Of a DNA stretch of 64,000 bases, positions 1 to 10,800 are shown one piece after another. A program made the translations under genes and the position numbers. The DNA comes from DASYTH01 sp035762905 (GTDB lineage Bacteria > Actinomycetota > Actinomycetes > Mycobacteriales > Pseudonocardiaceae): NCBI RefSeq assembly GCF_035762905.1, contig NZ_DASUCC010000171.1, positions 1 through 64,000 of the forward strand, written 5' to 3'. Positions within the stretch are counted from its first letter, which is position 1, and each line of letters begins with the position of its first letter. The notes under the pieces were generated by a model. The model made no database searches. It was not told the DNA's origin and saw only the letters and a program-made list of their open reading frames with translations.

Positions 1-288
1 CCACCACCAACTCACCCATCACCGCCAACACCCCCAACAACTGCGTCGGCAGCGTCCCCGCCGTGCCCAACTGCACCGGCTGAACGGAAACCCGTCGTCA
101 CACCACAGAAATCGCCGTCCCGATGACGGCAAGACCCGGCCCGCCGATCGTGACCGCGACCGGGAGTAACTGAGCGCTCGAATGTACTGCCGGGCCGGGA
201 CGATCGGGTGCGGGGGTCAGGCCATTCGCGAGGCTGCAGTATCTGGCGGTATCTATCGGGGCCCCGAGGGAGTAGATTGATGCCGCTA
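1..288. other. Left edge, no gene recognised
   Basis: About 290 bases before the first terminator. Reading frame 3 on the plus strand closes at a stop near base 93 and could be the last residues of a gene that begins outside the window, but no family is recognisable. The only other open stretch is a 32-codon reading frame at 182-280 (ATG to TGA), which lies just before the terminator. It shows no clear ribosome binding site or conserved motif and is not called as a gene. Confidence 0.4.
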
Positions 289-334
289 CCCCGGACCTCG
301 GTCGCGCAGACGAAGAGGTCCGGGTTTCTTTTTT
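289..334 (+). terminator. Rho-independent terminator or attenuator
   Basis: A perfect 10-bp stem (cccggacctc at 290-299, gaggtccggg at 315-324) with a 15-base loop is followed at once by a T-rich run at 325-334. It either ends an upstream rightward transcript or sits in the leader of the NRPS operon as an attenuator. The thioesterase gene starts 130 bases further on. Confidence 0.8.
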
Positions 335-372
335 GCACACCGTGCGGGTTCTTTGTTCCGTAGGAAGGGACG

Positions 373-386
373 GCGTCATGTGACGC
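373..386. promoter_or_regulatory. Palindromic operator candidate upstream of the NRPS operon
   Basis: A perfect inverted repeat, gcgtca-tg-tgacgc, lies between the terminator and the first gene of the operon, about 80 bases before its start codon. Size and symmetry suit a dimeric regulator. No matching -35/-10 pair could be assigned with confidence, and no regulator gene lies inside the window. Confidence 0.4.
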
Positions 387-464
387 ATCCCGCCGGTTGA
401 TTGCGCGTCGGGCGCCGTCATTCGCGTACGCCCGGAAGACTGGTCGAACCCTGGAAGGTTCACG

Positions 465-1805
465 TTGTTGCCTGCCATTGAAACTGGGCGGCTTAGGAAG
501 TTGTTGATCGATCTGGTGCGAAGGCATGGGGTTCCGGCCGCCCAACTCGCCATTCACATGAATGGCCGGACGGTGGCCGTCACGGCCGGCGGGGTCACCG
601 CCGACGCCAAGTTTCCGGTGGGATCGATCACCAAGGCATTCACGGCATCGGTGGCGATGCTCCTGGTCGCCGACGGCGACCTCGACGTGGACGACCGGAT
701 CGGTACGTACCTCGCCGAACTCGGAACCGAAGCGGACAGCCTTGGCGGCATGGTGACGGTGCGCCAGATTCTGAGCCATACCAGTGGGTTGCCGTCGAGC
801 TTCGGTGAGCGGCTGGCGGCGGTCGCGTCGCCGCGCCAGTATCTGCGCGACTGCCGTGAGCTCACCCTGGTCCAGCTTCCCGGCGTCAGGTTCTCCTATT
901 CCAACGTGGGATACGTGCTCATCGGGCGAATTGTCGAGGAGATCACCGGGATGAGCTGGTGGGACGCGATCCAGGCGCTCCTGCTCAAGCCGTTGCGCGT
1001 CGTGCCGTCGTTCGTCGTGTGGCCGGACTCGCAGCATTCCGCCGACAGCTTCGTGTCCGGACACGTCGTGAACGAGGCGACCGGCACGGCCCTCCCGGTC
1101 GCACAGACGATTCGAGTGGTTGAAGCTCCGTGCGGCGCGCTCGCGTTGAGCGCCACGGACCTGGTCGCGTTCGGGCACGCGCATCTGACCGGCTGCGGTG
1201 ATCCTTCGGTGTCCGCACCGCTGGACGCCGAGGCGTTCCGCGAGATGCGGCGTCCCGTTTCCGGCGCCGAGCCGTTCGGCCTTGCCGATGGCTGGGGGCT
1301 TGGTCTGGCGGTGTTCCGGGATGTCGATGCCGACTGGGTCGGTCACGACGGAACCGCCGACGGCACGTCATGTCACCTTCGGATCGATCCGACCCGCGAC
1401 CGGGTGATCGCGTTGACGGCGAACGCGAATACCGGTTCATCGTTGTGGGAAGAGCTGGTCGATGAGTTGCGCGCGCTGGACATTCCGGTGGGCGACTACA
1501 TCGCGCCCGAGCTGACGTCGCAGATCCCGGCTCCCGGTGACCTCTTCGGCAGTTACGTGAACGGCGAGATGGAGTACGCCGTGGACGCGGGGGAGGGTGG
1601 CGAGGCCACGCTCAGCGTCGACGGCGAGACCTATCCGGAGCTGATCCTGCACGAGGACTGGGCCTTCTCCGTCCGGCAACCTGCTTCCGGCCGCCGGATC
1701 CTCGGCGGTCGCTTTCTCAGGGACCCGTCGGGGGGACAGGTGAGTGGGATCCAGACCGGTGGCCGTGTCGCCGGCCGCCTGACCAACTCGACCTGCTCGT
1801 CTTGA
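465..1805 (+). CDS. PBP-type (SurE-like) trans-acting thioesterase / peptide cyclase
   Basis: A 446-residue serine hydrolase of the beta-lactamase/penicillin-binding fold. The nucleophile motif SxxK is S54-I-T-K57, the second motif YxN is Y145-S-N147, and an HDG triplet at 294-296 takes the place of KTG. About 100 residues at the C-terminus form a separate beta-rich, lipocalin-like domain, the layout known for SurE-type cyclases. Those enzymes take the finished peptide from the last carrier protein and close it head to tail, usually joining a C-terminal D-residue to the N-terminus. The downstream NRPS ends in an epimerase with no thioesterase, which is the setting where such enzymes occur. 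No signal peptide is seen, unlike true D,D-carboxypeptidases. The TTG start at 465 is chosen because GGAAGG lies at 453-458; TTG at 468 is an alternative. The stop is immediately followed by the NRPS reading frame. The function is inferred from family and context. Confidence 0.85.
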   Translation: MLPAIETGRLRKLLIDLVRRHGVPAAQLAIHMNGRTVAVTAGGVTADAKFPVGSITKAFTASVAMLLVADGDLDVDDRIGTYLAELGTEADSLGGMVTVRQILSHTSGLPSSFGERLAAVASPRQYLRDCRELTLVQLPGVRFSYSNVGYVLIGRIVEEITGMSWWDAIQALLLKPLRVVPSFVVWPDSQHSADSFVSGHVVNEATGTALPVAQTIRVVEAPCGALALSATDLVAFGHAHLTGCGDPSVSAPLDAEAFREMRRPVSGAEPFGLADGWGLGLAVFRDVDADWVGHDGTADGTSCHLRIDPTRDRVIALTANANTGSSLWEELVDELRALDIPVGDYIAPELTSQIPAPGDLFGSYVNGEMEYAVDAGEGGEATLSVDGETYPELILHEDWAFSVRQPASGRRILGGRFLRDPSGGQVSGIQTGGRVAGRLTNSTCSS

Positions 1806-4800
1806 ATGCCGTGTTCCCGGTGCCTCCTGATGGCACCGATCGCTCGATCGCGCCCGGAAGGTTCGAGATTCGCCATGGCCCATGACACGATGCCGCACGA
1901 GACGGTGAGCTGTTCGGTTCGGCTGCCTGTTCCCGCGGGCCTGCCGGAACTCCCGGACGCCGGCGTGGGCGACATACTCGTTGCCGCCGCCGCGATCGTG
2001 CTCTCCCGTTACACCGGCCACGAAGATGTCCCTGTCGGTGTGCTGTTCGACGATCGCGACGGTGAGCTCGACCCCGCGGTCGGCTCGTTCGCGACGGTTC
2101 TGACGGTGCGGACCAGGGTGGACGACTCGTGCGAGTTCTCCGACTTTCTGGCTCGGGTGTGCGGCTTGGCTCACGAAGCCAGCCGCCACGACCCGCCGCC
2201 CGCCGTGGTGGTCGTCTCGGGCCGGTTTGTCGGTATTCCCTCGTTCGCGGGACTGCGTCTCGCCGACTTCGTGGTGCGCCTGGTCGAGCGGGACGATGGC
2301 GTCACCGGGACGGTCGAGTGTCAGGTGGACGGTCGCGATCCACTTGCGGCGGAACGGTTTGCCGGGCATCTGGCCCGGGTGCTCGAACTCGTCATCGACA
2401 ACCCGACCGTGCCGTTGGGACAGATCGATATTCTGACCGCGGATGAGCGTGCCGAGATATTGGTGGTGTGGAACGACACCGTTCGGGATGTGCCCGCGCT
2501 GACCTTGCCGGAGTTGTTCGAAGCGCAGGTGGCCCGGACGCCGGAGGCCCCCGCCGTGTTGTTCGATGGCGGGTCGTTGAGTTTCGCGGAGTTGGATGCG
2601 CGGGCCAATCGTTTGGCGCATGCGCTGATCGGGCGTGGTGTCGGGCCGGAGGGGATCGTCGCGTTGGTCCTGCCGCGGTCCGTGGACATCATCGTGGCGC
2701 AGTTGGCCGTGGTGAAGGCCGGCGGTGCGTACCTGCCGGTTGACCCCGCGTATCCGGCCGAGCGGATCGCCTTCATGTTGGCGGATTCACGCCCCGTGCT
2801 CGTGATCACGACGGCGGAGCTCGCAGGCGTGCTGCCTGATGTCGACAGCATCCTGCTCGACGACCTGTCCGTTGTGGCTGGAATCGAGCACAGTCCGACC
2901 GACGTGGATCGGGTCGCTCCCTTGGCGCTGACCAGTCCCGCGTACGTGATCTACACGTCGGGGTCGACGGGGCGGCCGAAGGGCGTGGTGGTGTCGCATC
3001 AGGGGCTGGCGACCTTCTCGGCGGCGGAGGTTGATCACTATCGGGTGGGGCCGGGGGATCGGGTGTTGCAGTTCTCGTCGCCGAGTTTCGACGCATCGGT
3101 GCTGGAGTTGTGCATGTCATTACCGGTGGGAGCGGCGTTGGTGGTCCCGCCGGATGGGCCGTTGCTTGGCGAGCACCTGGCGGATGTCGTGGTCTCTCAG
3201 GGTGTGACGCATGCGCTCGTTCCCCCGGTGGCGTTGGCGACCGTGCCGGAGGGCGTGGAGTTGCCGGGTTTGCGGATGCTGACAGTGGGTGGGGACGCGT
3301 GTTCGGCGGCGTTGGTGGCGCGGTGGGCACAGGGTCGGAGGTTGATCAACTCGTATGGTCCGACCGAGTCCACGGTGGTGTCGACGTGGAGTCGCCCGTT
3401 GTCACCGGGGAGTACGCCCTCGATCGGCGGACCGATCTGGAACACCCGGGTTTACGTCGTGGACGGCGGGTTGCGTCCGGTTCCGGTGGGTGTCGCGGGG
3501 GAGTTGTACGTGTCGGGCCTGGGGTTGGCTCGAGGTTATCTGGGCCGTGCCGGGCTGACCGCCGAACGTTTTGTGGCGTGCCCGTTCGGGCCGGCCGGGT
3601 CTCGGATGTATCGGACCGGGGACCGGGTGCGATGGAACGCGTTGGGGGAGCTGGAGTTTCTCGGGCGGTCGGATCACCAGGTCAAGGTTCGGGGGTTCCG
3701 GATCGAGCCCGGTGAGATCGAGACGGTGCTGCGGCGGCATGCCGGAGTCGCCAGTGCCGTGGTAGTCGCTCGTGAAGACCGGCCCGGTGTCAGACGACTG
3801 GTGGCCTACGTGGTGGCATCGGCCGGCGATCAGGGTTTGGTGGGGGAGCTTCGGACGCTGGCCGCCGGGATTCTGCCGGAGTACATGGTCCCGTCGGTGT
3901 TCATGATATTGGATCAACTGCCGTTGAGTCCCAACGGGAAGCTGGATCGGCGGGCATTGCCCGCGCCGTCCGGGTTCGTGCCGGATACGACGCGGGTGGA
4001 GGCGAGAACCGACACCGAACGGGCGCTGACCGGGATCTGGGCTGATGTGCTTGGGTTGCGGCGAGTCGGAGTTGATGACAGCTTCGTCGGCCTCGGCGGC
4101 GACTCGATCCTGAGCGCCCAGGTGCTGGCGCGTGTGCGTACGGCATTCGGGGTCGGCCTGTCCGCGCGTGCGGTGTTCGACGCCGGCACCGTGGCGGGCC
4201 TTGCCGAGTTGCTGCCCGCCGGGCCGGCGCCCGATCACTCGACGGACATCGTCCCGGTCCGGCGTGACCAAGCCTTACCGCTGTCCTCCGCGCAGCAGCG
4301 GTTGTGGTTCCTCGACGACCTGACCGGTGGGGGAACGGAATACAACACGGGCGTCGGGCTGCGCCTGTCCGGGCGGTTGCACGTCGCCGCGTTACGCATC
4401 GCGTTGACCGCGCTGAGCGCCCGGCACGAATCGCTGCGCACCACGGTCCACACCGTGGACGGTCATGGAGTCCAAGTGATTACGCCGGAATCCGACCTGC
4501 CGCTGCGAGTAGTCGATTTATCCACTGTGGATGAGATGCTGCGGACCGGCGCCCTGCGGAAGGTTCTGTCCGACGAGCTGACCCTGCCGTTCGACCTCAG
4601 GCGCGGCCCACTGACCCGGGCGGTGCTGGTGCGACTCGCGGCCGCCGACCATGTGCTGATGCTCAGCCAGCACCACATCGTGACCGACGGCTGGTCGGTC
4701 GGCGTGCTCGTGGACGAACTCGGCCGGCTGTATGCCGCCCAAACCCGTGGCGGTAAGGCCATCCTGCCCGACCTGCCGATTCAGTACCCGGACTTCGCCG

Positions 4801-7800
4801 CGTGGCAACGCTCTGCGCTGTCCGACCCAGCCATGGCCCGAGATCTGGACTACTGGCGAGAAAAGCTGGCCGGCATCCAGGCGCTCGAACTGCCGACCGA
4901 CCGGCCCCGTCCCCTCCTGCGAACGAGTTCCGGCGCGATCCACCGGGCCTGTCTGCCTCCCGGGCTGCTCGGGCGGCTGACAGCGATCAGTCAGGAACAC
5001 GACGCCACCGCGTTCATGATGCTGACCGCGGCCGTGCAGGTGCTGTTCGCGCGCTACAGCAACCAGCGGGACATCTCGGTGGGAACGGCGGTCGCCGGCC
5101 GCGGCAGAGCCGAACTGGAGAACCTGGTCGGCTTCTTCGTCAACACCCTGGTCCTGCGCTCCCGGGTCGAGCCCACCCAACCGTTCACCGAGTTCCTCGG
5201 TGACGTCCGCGAGACCGTGCTGGCGGCGTTCTCCCACGGCGACGTGCCCTTCGACCGGATCGTCGAGGAGTTGCGACCCGAACGCGATCCCAGCCGGACG
5301 CCACTCGTGCAGGCCTTGGTCGTGCTGCAGACCGGGATGGTCCGACCGCACGAGGCCGGCGGCTTGCGGATCACCGAGCACGATCTGCCGCGTCCTTCGG
5401 CCAGGTTCGACCTCGTCGTCGAGTTCTGGCCTCGTGGCGACTCGATGGACGTGGCGATCGAGTACAACACCGACCTGTTCGACGCGGCGACCGTGGAGCG
5501 GATGACGGGCCACCTTCTGGTGTTGCTGAAGGGAATCGTCGCCCATCCGGAACGGCCGCTTGCGCGGCTTCCGCTGCTGAGCGACGCCGAGTCGCGTCAG
5601 GTGGTCATGGAGTGGAACGACACCGCGCGGAATGTGCCCGTGGCGACGTTGCCGACCCTGTTCGAGGCCCAGGTGGTTCGGACCCCGGATGCTATCGCCC
5701 TGGCCTGCGACGACGTCCGGCTGTCCTACGCGGAGCTCAACGAGCGGGCCAACCGGTTGGCGCACCTGCTGATCGGGCGCGGCGCCGGTCCTGAGCGATG
5801 TGTGGCGTTGGCACTGCCGCGATCGGCGGATCTCGTCGTCGCGGCCATGGCGGTGCTGAAGGCCGGCGCCGCGTACCTGCCGATCGACATCGCCTACCCG
5901 GCGGAGCGGATCAGTCTGATCCTCGATGACGCCCGGCCGGTGCTGGTGTTGACAACGAAGGAGGTCAGCGACCGAATTCCCGACCGGGAGGACGTGGCTC
6001 GGCTGGTCCTGGACGAGCCGATGGTCAGGGAGGCACTTGCCGCCAGCCCGGCCGCTGATCCGACGAACGGCGACCGGATGCGTCCGCTTTCGGCGGCCAA
6101 TGCGGCTTACGTGATCTACACCTCCGGTTCCACCGGCCGGCCCAAAGGGGTCGTCGTCGCGCACCAGAGCGTGGTCGATCTCGCGGCCTGGGCGGCGACC
6201 GAGTTCGGTGAATCCGGCCTGTCGTGGGTGGTGGCGTCGACCTCGCTCACCTTCGACGTGTCCGTGTTCGAGATCTTCTGTCCCCTGGTCGTCGGCGGAA
6301 CCGTCCAACTCGTGCGCGATCTGCTGGCGCTCGGCGAGGGTGTCGTCGCCGGACGCGCCAGCCTGATCAGCGGGGTTCCTTCGGCATTCGCGCAGTTGCT
6401 CGCCCACGGCGCGTTGCCGGTCACCGCGGACACCGTCGTGTTCGCCGGTGAGGGCCTTCCGGCGAAGTTGGTTCGAGACATCCAGGTCGCGCTGCCCGGC
6501 TGCCGGGTCGCCAACATCTACGGGCCGACCGAGGCGACGGTGTACTCGGCCGCCTGGTACTCCAACGGTGCTGACCGGCAGCGGCCGCCACCCATCGGCC
6601 GCCCCATCGCCAACACCACCGCCTACGTGCTCGACTCGTCGCTGCAACCCGCCCCGGTCGGCGTCCCCGGCGAGCTTCACCTGGGTGGTCGCGGCCTGGC
6701 CCGCGGCTACCTCGAGCGGCCGGGCCTGACCGCTGACCGCTTCGTCGCCGACCCGTTCGGTGCGCCGGGCGCGCGGATGTACCGCACCGGGGACGTGGTG
6801 CGGTGGAGCTCAACGGGCGAGCTGGAGTACCTCGGGCGCCTGGACCACCAGGTGAAGATCCGTGGGTTCCGGATCGAGCTCGGCGAGATCGAGGCCACTC
6901 TGCTCGGCCACGCGGACGTCGCGGAAGCGGTCGTGGTCGTGCGACAGGAGGAGTCCGGACACAAGCGGCTGGTCGCCTATGTCGTCGCGCCGGCCCTGGA
7001 CGTTGCCGAGCTGCGCGACTTCGTTGGCCGGACGCTGCCGGACTACATGGTTCCCTCGGCGTTCGTCGCCCTCGGCGAGTTTCCCCTCAACCCCAGCGGG
7101 AAGTTGGACCGCGCCGCTCTGCCGGCACCGGACTTCGGCGCGGGCCGGACCGGCTACGCGGAACCCAGGACCGATGTGGAGCGGGCGCTCGTCCAGATCT
7201 GGGCCGAGGTGCTCGGGTTGCGGCGGGTCGGCGTCCAGGACAACTTCTTCGGGTTGGGTGGCGACTCGATCCTGAGCATCCAGGTGATTTCCCGGGCGCG
7301 CCAGGCGGGCCTCACGGTGCTGTCGAAGGATCTGTTCCTCCATCAGACCGTCGCCTCTCTCGCTCCCCACGTGTCGCAGGCGCGGACCGTGGCGGTCGAC
7401 CAGGGGCCGGTGGCAGGCCCGGTCCCGTTGACACCGATCCAGCACTGGCTGTTCCGGACCCGGACGATCCGGCCGGAGCACTTCGACCAGTCGCTGGCGG
7501 TGGAGCTGGCCGACGATGTCGATCACGCGGCACTTCGGGTCGCGTTGCACACCGTGATCACCCACCACGACGCGCTGCGCCTGCGGTTCGAGGTCGTGGC
7601 TGGTCAGTGGTCGCAGCACAACGCGTTGTCCGAGTCGGCGGACGTTCTTGAGGTACGGCAGCACTCCGAGGTGAGTACGGCCGGGCCGGTGAGCTTCGAC
7701 CTCGATCGAGGGCCGTTGCTCAAGGCGGTGTTGTTCGGCGGCGGTGCGCGGCCGGTGTTGTGGTTGGCCGTGCATCACCTGGTGGTGGACGGCGTGTCCT

Positions 7801-10800
7801 GGCGGATCCTGCTGGAGGACCTCGACACCGCCTATCGGAACGTCGCACTACCGCCGAAGACCACGTCGTTTCAGGACTGGTCGGTCAAACTCACCGAGCA
7901 CGCGCGCGGCGGCGGATTCGACGACGAGCTGCCGCACTGGGAGATGACCGCACCGGCGGACGGTGACGGGCCGGACGTCGTCGCCTCGACGCGATCGGTG
8001 TCGGTGGGGTTGAGCGCCGAGGAGACCAGGGCCCTGTTGCAGGATGTTCCCGGGGTGTACCAGACGCAGGTCAACGACGTGTTGTTGGCGGCGTTGGGTC
8101 GGGTGCTGGGCCGGTGGACCGGTCGCGACCGGGTTGTGGTGGATCTTGAGGGGCACGGTCGTGAGGACCTGCTGGCGGGTGTGGATCTGTCCCGCACGGT
8201 CGGGTGGTTCACCAGCATGTTCCCGGTGACGCTGGAAGCGTCGTCCGGCGATTGGGGTGCGGCCGTGAAGGCGGTCAAGGAGCGGTTGCGTTCGATACCG
8301 CGCCGGGGCCTGGGCTACGGCGCGCTGCGCTACCTCACCGGCCAGTTGCCGCATCCGCCCACGCCGCCCGTGCGGTTCAACTACCTCGGTCAGGCCGACT
8401 GGGTGGCCGAAGGCGCCACCCTCTACCGTGGCATCCACAGTGGACTAGAGCTGAACGAGGACCCGGCCGCGACACGTACCCACACGCTCGACATCGTCGG
8501 CAAGGTCGAGCGGCGGCTCTTGGAGTTCACCTGGTTCTACTCGGAGAACGTGCATGACGAGGGCACGGTCCGGGCGCTGGCCGAGGAGTTGCTCTCGGCG
8601 TTGCGGGAGATCATCGCGCACTGCGCCCTTCCCGGGGTGGGTGGCCGCACACCGTCGGACTTCCCGTTGACACGGCTCGACCAGGCCACTGTGGATCTGC
8701 TGGTCGGCGACGGCCGCGCCGTCGAGGATGTCTACCCGCTCACGCCGGCACAACGGGGAATGGTGTTCCACGGGGTCTCTCAGTTCGACCAGAGCGTCTA
8801 TTTCCAGCAGTTGACGTTCGTGCTCGACGGTGTCCCCGATTCGGAGATCCTGGCGCGATCCTTCCAGCGCATGGTGGATCAGAATCCCATTTGTCGCAGC
8901 AATGTCGTGTGGGACGGCGTGGACGAACCCGTGCAAGTGGTCATGCGCGACGTCGCACTGCCGACGACCTTCCTCGACTGGACCGGGCTGGCCCAGATAG
9001 ATCGCGAGCAGGAACTCGCCCGTTTCCTGGCCGCCGATCGCGCCGAGGGACTGGATCTCGGCTCCGCTCCGTTGATGCGGCTCGCGTTGGCGCGGCTGTC
9101 CGCCACCGAGGTCGCGGTGTTGTGGACCTTCCACCATGTGCTGCTGGACGGGTGGAGCATCTTCGGTGTCCTCGCGGAGGTGTTCGCCGCCCACTTGGCG
9201 TTGACCGGTGGCCAGCAGTCAGAACCGGTGCGCCGCCGGCCGTTCCGCGACTACCTGCGGTGGTTGTCCGACCAGGATCACGACGCGGCCGAGTCGTACT
9301 GGCGGGGCATCGTCGCGGACCGTGATTCGCCCACGCCACTACCTTATGACCGCCATCCCGTGGATGCCCATCACGCCGAGTCCGCCGAAACGGTGGGGGC
9401 GACCCTGCCCGTCGAGACGACCGAACGGTTGCGAGCGGTGACGCAACGGGGCGGCTTGACGTTGAGTTCGTTGGTGCAGGGTGCGTGGGCCCTGGTGCTG
9501 TCGGCCTACAGCGGGCACCGGGACGTGGTGTTCGGGACGACGGTGTCCGGTCGTCCGGCCGAGTTGGCCGGTGTGGAGTCGATGGTCGGCATGTTCATCA
9601 ACACCATCCCGACCAGGGTGAGCGTCCGCCCGGCCCAGCGCCTGCCGGACTGGCTGGCGGACCTGCAGTCCGGGCTGGCCGAAGCCCAGCGGTTCGGTTT
9701 CGTCTCGCTGGCCCGGCTGCAGAAGGCCGGCGGCGTCAACCTGTTCGACAGCATCGTCGTGGTGGAGAACTATCCGATCGACGAAGAGGCCGCCGCGTCG
9801 CAGGGGTTGCGGCTGCGCGAACTGTCGGCCGTGGAGACGACGAACTATCCGCTGAGCGTGATGGTGGTTCCGGGACGGCGGTTGTCGGTCGACTTCGGTT
9901 ACGACCCGGCCTTGTTCGACCGCACGACGGTCGAGCGCCTGGTTCAGCACTTCGTGCTGGTGCTGGGTGGCATCGCCGACGACGTGGATCGCCGGGTGTC
10001 GGAACTCCCGGTGTTGACCGCCGCCGAACGGCATCGGGTGGTCGTGGAGTGGAACGACACAGCCCACGAGCTCCCGCCGGCCACGGTGTCGAGTTTGTTC
10101 GCCGAACGGGTTCGGCTCGCCCCGCAGGCGACCGCCCTGACCTCGGACGCGGGATCGCTCAGCTATGCCGAGCTGGACTCGCTGGCGAATCGGTTGGCGC
10201 ACCGGTTGATCCGCCTGGGTGTGCGGGCGGAGGGTCTGGTCGGTGTGCTGATGGAGCGATCGATCGAGGTCGTGGTCGCCGAGTTGGCGGTGGTCAAGGC
10301 GGGCGGGGCCTACGTTCCGGTGGATGTGCGCGCTCCCGCTGAGCGGATGCGCGCCATGCTGGCCGGTGTGTCGATGCTGCTGGTGGACAAGCGGTGGGCG
10401 CAGACCGGAAACAAAATCCACGGTGGACATCGCATTGTCGTCGACGAGGACAGGTCACTGTCCGAGGAGTCGACCGATCCGCCGATCGTGGTTATCGATC
10501 CGGAAAACCCGGCATACGTGATGTACACGTCGGGGTCGACCGGTACCCCGAAGGGTGTGGTGGCGCGTCAGCGGGACGTGGTCGCGCTCGCTCGGGACCG
10601 CCGGTTCCGAAGTGGCGGGCACGAGTGCGTGCTGCTGCACTCGCCGCTGGCCTTCGACGCCTCGACCTACGAGCTGTGGGTGCCGCTGCTCAACGGTGGC
10701 CGCGTGGTGCTCGCACCGCCGGGCGATGTGGATGCCGATGTGTTGCGGCGGATGGTCGGCGAACACGGGGTGACCGGACTGTTCCTCACCTCCGGGCTGT

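Noticed and set aside
465..1805. Class C beta-lactamase or cell-wall D,D-peptidase (resistance) role
   Set aside because: Motifs alone would allow it, but it lacks a signal peptide and its place as first gene before an NRPS ending in an epimerase favours a trans thioesterase.
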